Of a DNA stretch of 64,000 bases, positions 63,032-64,000 are shown piece by piece. The stretch comes from Bacteroidota bacterium. Its GTDB lineage: Bacteria > Bacteroidota > Ignavibacteria > Palsa-1295. The stretch's first letter is position 1. The number at the start of each line of letters is the position of its first letter. The translations under genes and the position numbers were made by a program. The DNA lies in contig JAJPIO010000001.1 of the NCBI GenBank assembly GCA_021324735.1, positions 19,325 to 83,324 on the forward strand, given 5' to 3'. The notes under the pieces are model-generated. The model made no database searches. It was not told where the DNA came from and saw nothing but the letters and a program-made list of their open reading frames with translations.

Positions 63032-64000
63032 TTACAGGCTTTTATCATATTTTCTCACTTCTTCCACATCGTCGAACGGATGACGATCGTTACCAATGAT
63101 CTGGTAACTTTCATGACCTTTTCCAGCTAGAAGCACAATATCGCCACTCGTAGCTTTCTGGATGGCTACTCCGATCGCTTTTGATCGTTCCGGTTCTATT
63201 TCCAGCTTTTTTTGTATTCCGCTGGGTACTCCGGATATAATATCCTTAATGATCTGGTTCGGGTCCTCCGAGCGAGGATTATCATTCGTTACGATCACAA
63301 TATCCGATAACTCGGCGGCTATGGCTCCCATTTTCGGTCGCTTGCCATGATCCCGGTCACCACCGCATCCAAAGACTGTAATGATTCGCCCCGTTCGATT
63401 TATTGACCGAATAGCCTTCAGCACATTTTCCAGAGCGTCTGGCGTATGGGCATAATCAACGATCGCGAGAGCACCACTCCTTAATGAGATCTGCTGAAAT
63501 CTGCCTTTAGCCGCGTGCACATTCGGAATTATACGTGCTAATTCGGCAAGAGAATATCCTTCCGCACCAAAGTATAAAGCGCTGGCAGCCGCAAGGACGT
63601 TCTCGACATTAAACACGCCTACCAGAGGCGAATGGAATTCTGCGCGTTCCTCGGAATAGCGCTTCTCTACCATGAATTTTGTAGCGTTCGTGGAGAGATC
63701 CACATCGTACGCGATAAGATCAGCGTGCGAAGTCTGACCGGGTTTACGTATGCCGTACGTATGCACGTTGGCGTCGGTGTTTACTACAATATCTAATCCC
63801 CGGTGGTCATCCGCATTTGTGATCGCGACGGCTGTATCTTTTAGACCATCGAACAGCTTTTGCTTTGCCGCGAAGTATTCTTCCATCGTATGATGGAAGT
63901 CGAGATGGTCTTGAGTAAAATTCGTAAAAACGGCAATATCAAAATCGAGGGCCAGCACACGGTCGAGTGCGAGAGCGTGAGAGCTTACCTCCATCACGCA
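63032..64000 (-). CDS. murE: UDP-MurNAc-tripeptide ligase (3' part; gene continues past window edge)
   Basis: The frame is open to the right edge; about 322 C-terminal residues are present. MurE adds the third stem-peptide residue. Central-domain motifs: MEVSSHALALDRVL (start of the visible part), FTNFTQDHLDFHHTMEEY, and the nearby Lys/Arg region. The C-terminal domain has DYAHTPDALENVLKAI, GCGGDRDHGKRPKMG and TNDNPRSEDPNQI. The DNPR motif is the one that recognises meso-diaminopimelate rather than lysine, so the wall is inferred to be mDAP type. The N-terminal part with the P-loop lies outside the window. Confidence 0.95.
   Translation of the reverse strand, partial: CVMEVSSHALALDRVLALDFDIAVFTNFTQDHLDFHHTMEEYFAAKQKLFDGLKDTAVAITNADDHRGLDIVVNTDANVHTYGIRKPGQTSHADLIAYDVDLSTNATKFMVEKRYSEERAEFHSPLVGVFNVENVLAAASALYFGAEGYSLAELARIIPNVHAAKGRFQQISLRSGALAIVDYAHTPDALENVLKAIRSINRTGRIITVFGCGGDRDHGKRPKMGAIAAELSDIVIVTNDNPRSEDPNQIIKDIISGVPSGIQKKLEIEPERSKAIGVAIQKATSGDIVLLAGKGHESYQIIGNDRHPFDDVEEVRKYDKSL

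Noticed and set aside
1..64000. CRISPR array, tRNA or rRNA genes
   Set aside because: No regular direct repeats with spacers were seen and no T-loop or rRNA-like sequence was found on either strand by eye.

Overview
The window is a chromosomal segment of a Gram-negative, didermic bacterium of the Bacteroidota/Chlorobiota (FCB) group, possibly a Kapabacteria- or Ignavibacteria-like lineage. The placement is inferred from three kinds of gene: three secreted proteins with type IX secretion (T9SS) C-terminal sorting domains (389-2596, 2662-4215, 13762-17616); a fused lpxC-fabZ gene followed by lpxA; and many genes without a clear Shine-Dalgarno sequence, several starting with GTG or TTG. A DUF4921 GalT-like protein and a flotillin fit that picture but are not specific to it.

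Layout. 1-5.3 kb: 3' end of arfB, two convergent T9SS cargo genes, and an ECF sigma factor. 5.8-11.3 kb: doxX, an MNT/HEPN toxin-antitoxin pair, a lipoprotein, a DUF4921 protein, a YtxH protein, a DUF948 protein and trmD. 11.4-13.6 kb: lpxC-fabZ and lpxA. 13.8-17.6 kb: a 1284-residue T9SS surface protein. 18-26.5 kb, all on the minus strand: two related sets of exported redox proteins (Tat-type Rieske lipoprotein plus Ig-domain/c-type cytochrome lipoprotein, one set with a haem-motif outer-membrane barrel), with a sigma/regulator pair, a GT9 glycosyltransferase and a LysE exporter between them. 26.7-33.9 kb, plus strand: a copper/silver efflux operon (small Cys protein, cusC-, cusB-, cusF- and cusA-like). 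33.9-35.6 kb: an ORF6N protein and a proline-rich secreted protein with a structured leader. 35.9-40.9 kb, visibly more AT-rich: a defence island with Vsr, a C5 DNA methyltransferase, an Eco29kI-type GIY-YIG endonuclease, a two-gene Kiwa system (kwaA, kwaB) and a papain-like protease lipoprotein bracketed by direct repeats. 40.9-47.6 kb: a zinc-ribbon protein, an orphan MNT gene inside terminal inverted repeats, hpf, a Xer recombinase, uppS, a lipoprotein, glmM and floA. 48.1-64 kb, minus strand: the dcw cell-division and wall cluster in the order murE, murF, mraY, murD, (RAYT-like transposase insertion), ftsW, murG, (PH-like membrane protein), murC, (RNase-H-fold DUF429-like protein), ftsQ, ftsA, ftsZ. 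murB and ddl are not present.

How the genes work together. The mur/mraY/fts block with uppS and glmM covers most of the lipid II pathway and the divisome. LpxC-FabZ and LpxA start lipid A synthesis. The redox cluster looks like a periplasmic or outer-surface electron-transfer module. The Cus operon expels monovalent copper or silver. ftsZ contains an apparent single-base frameshift, probably a sequence error. No rRNA, tRNA or CRISPR array was seen.
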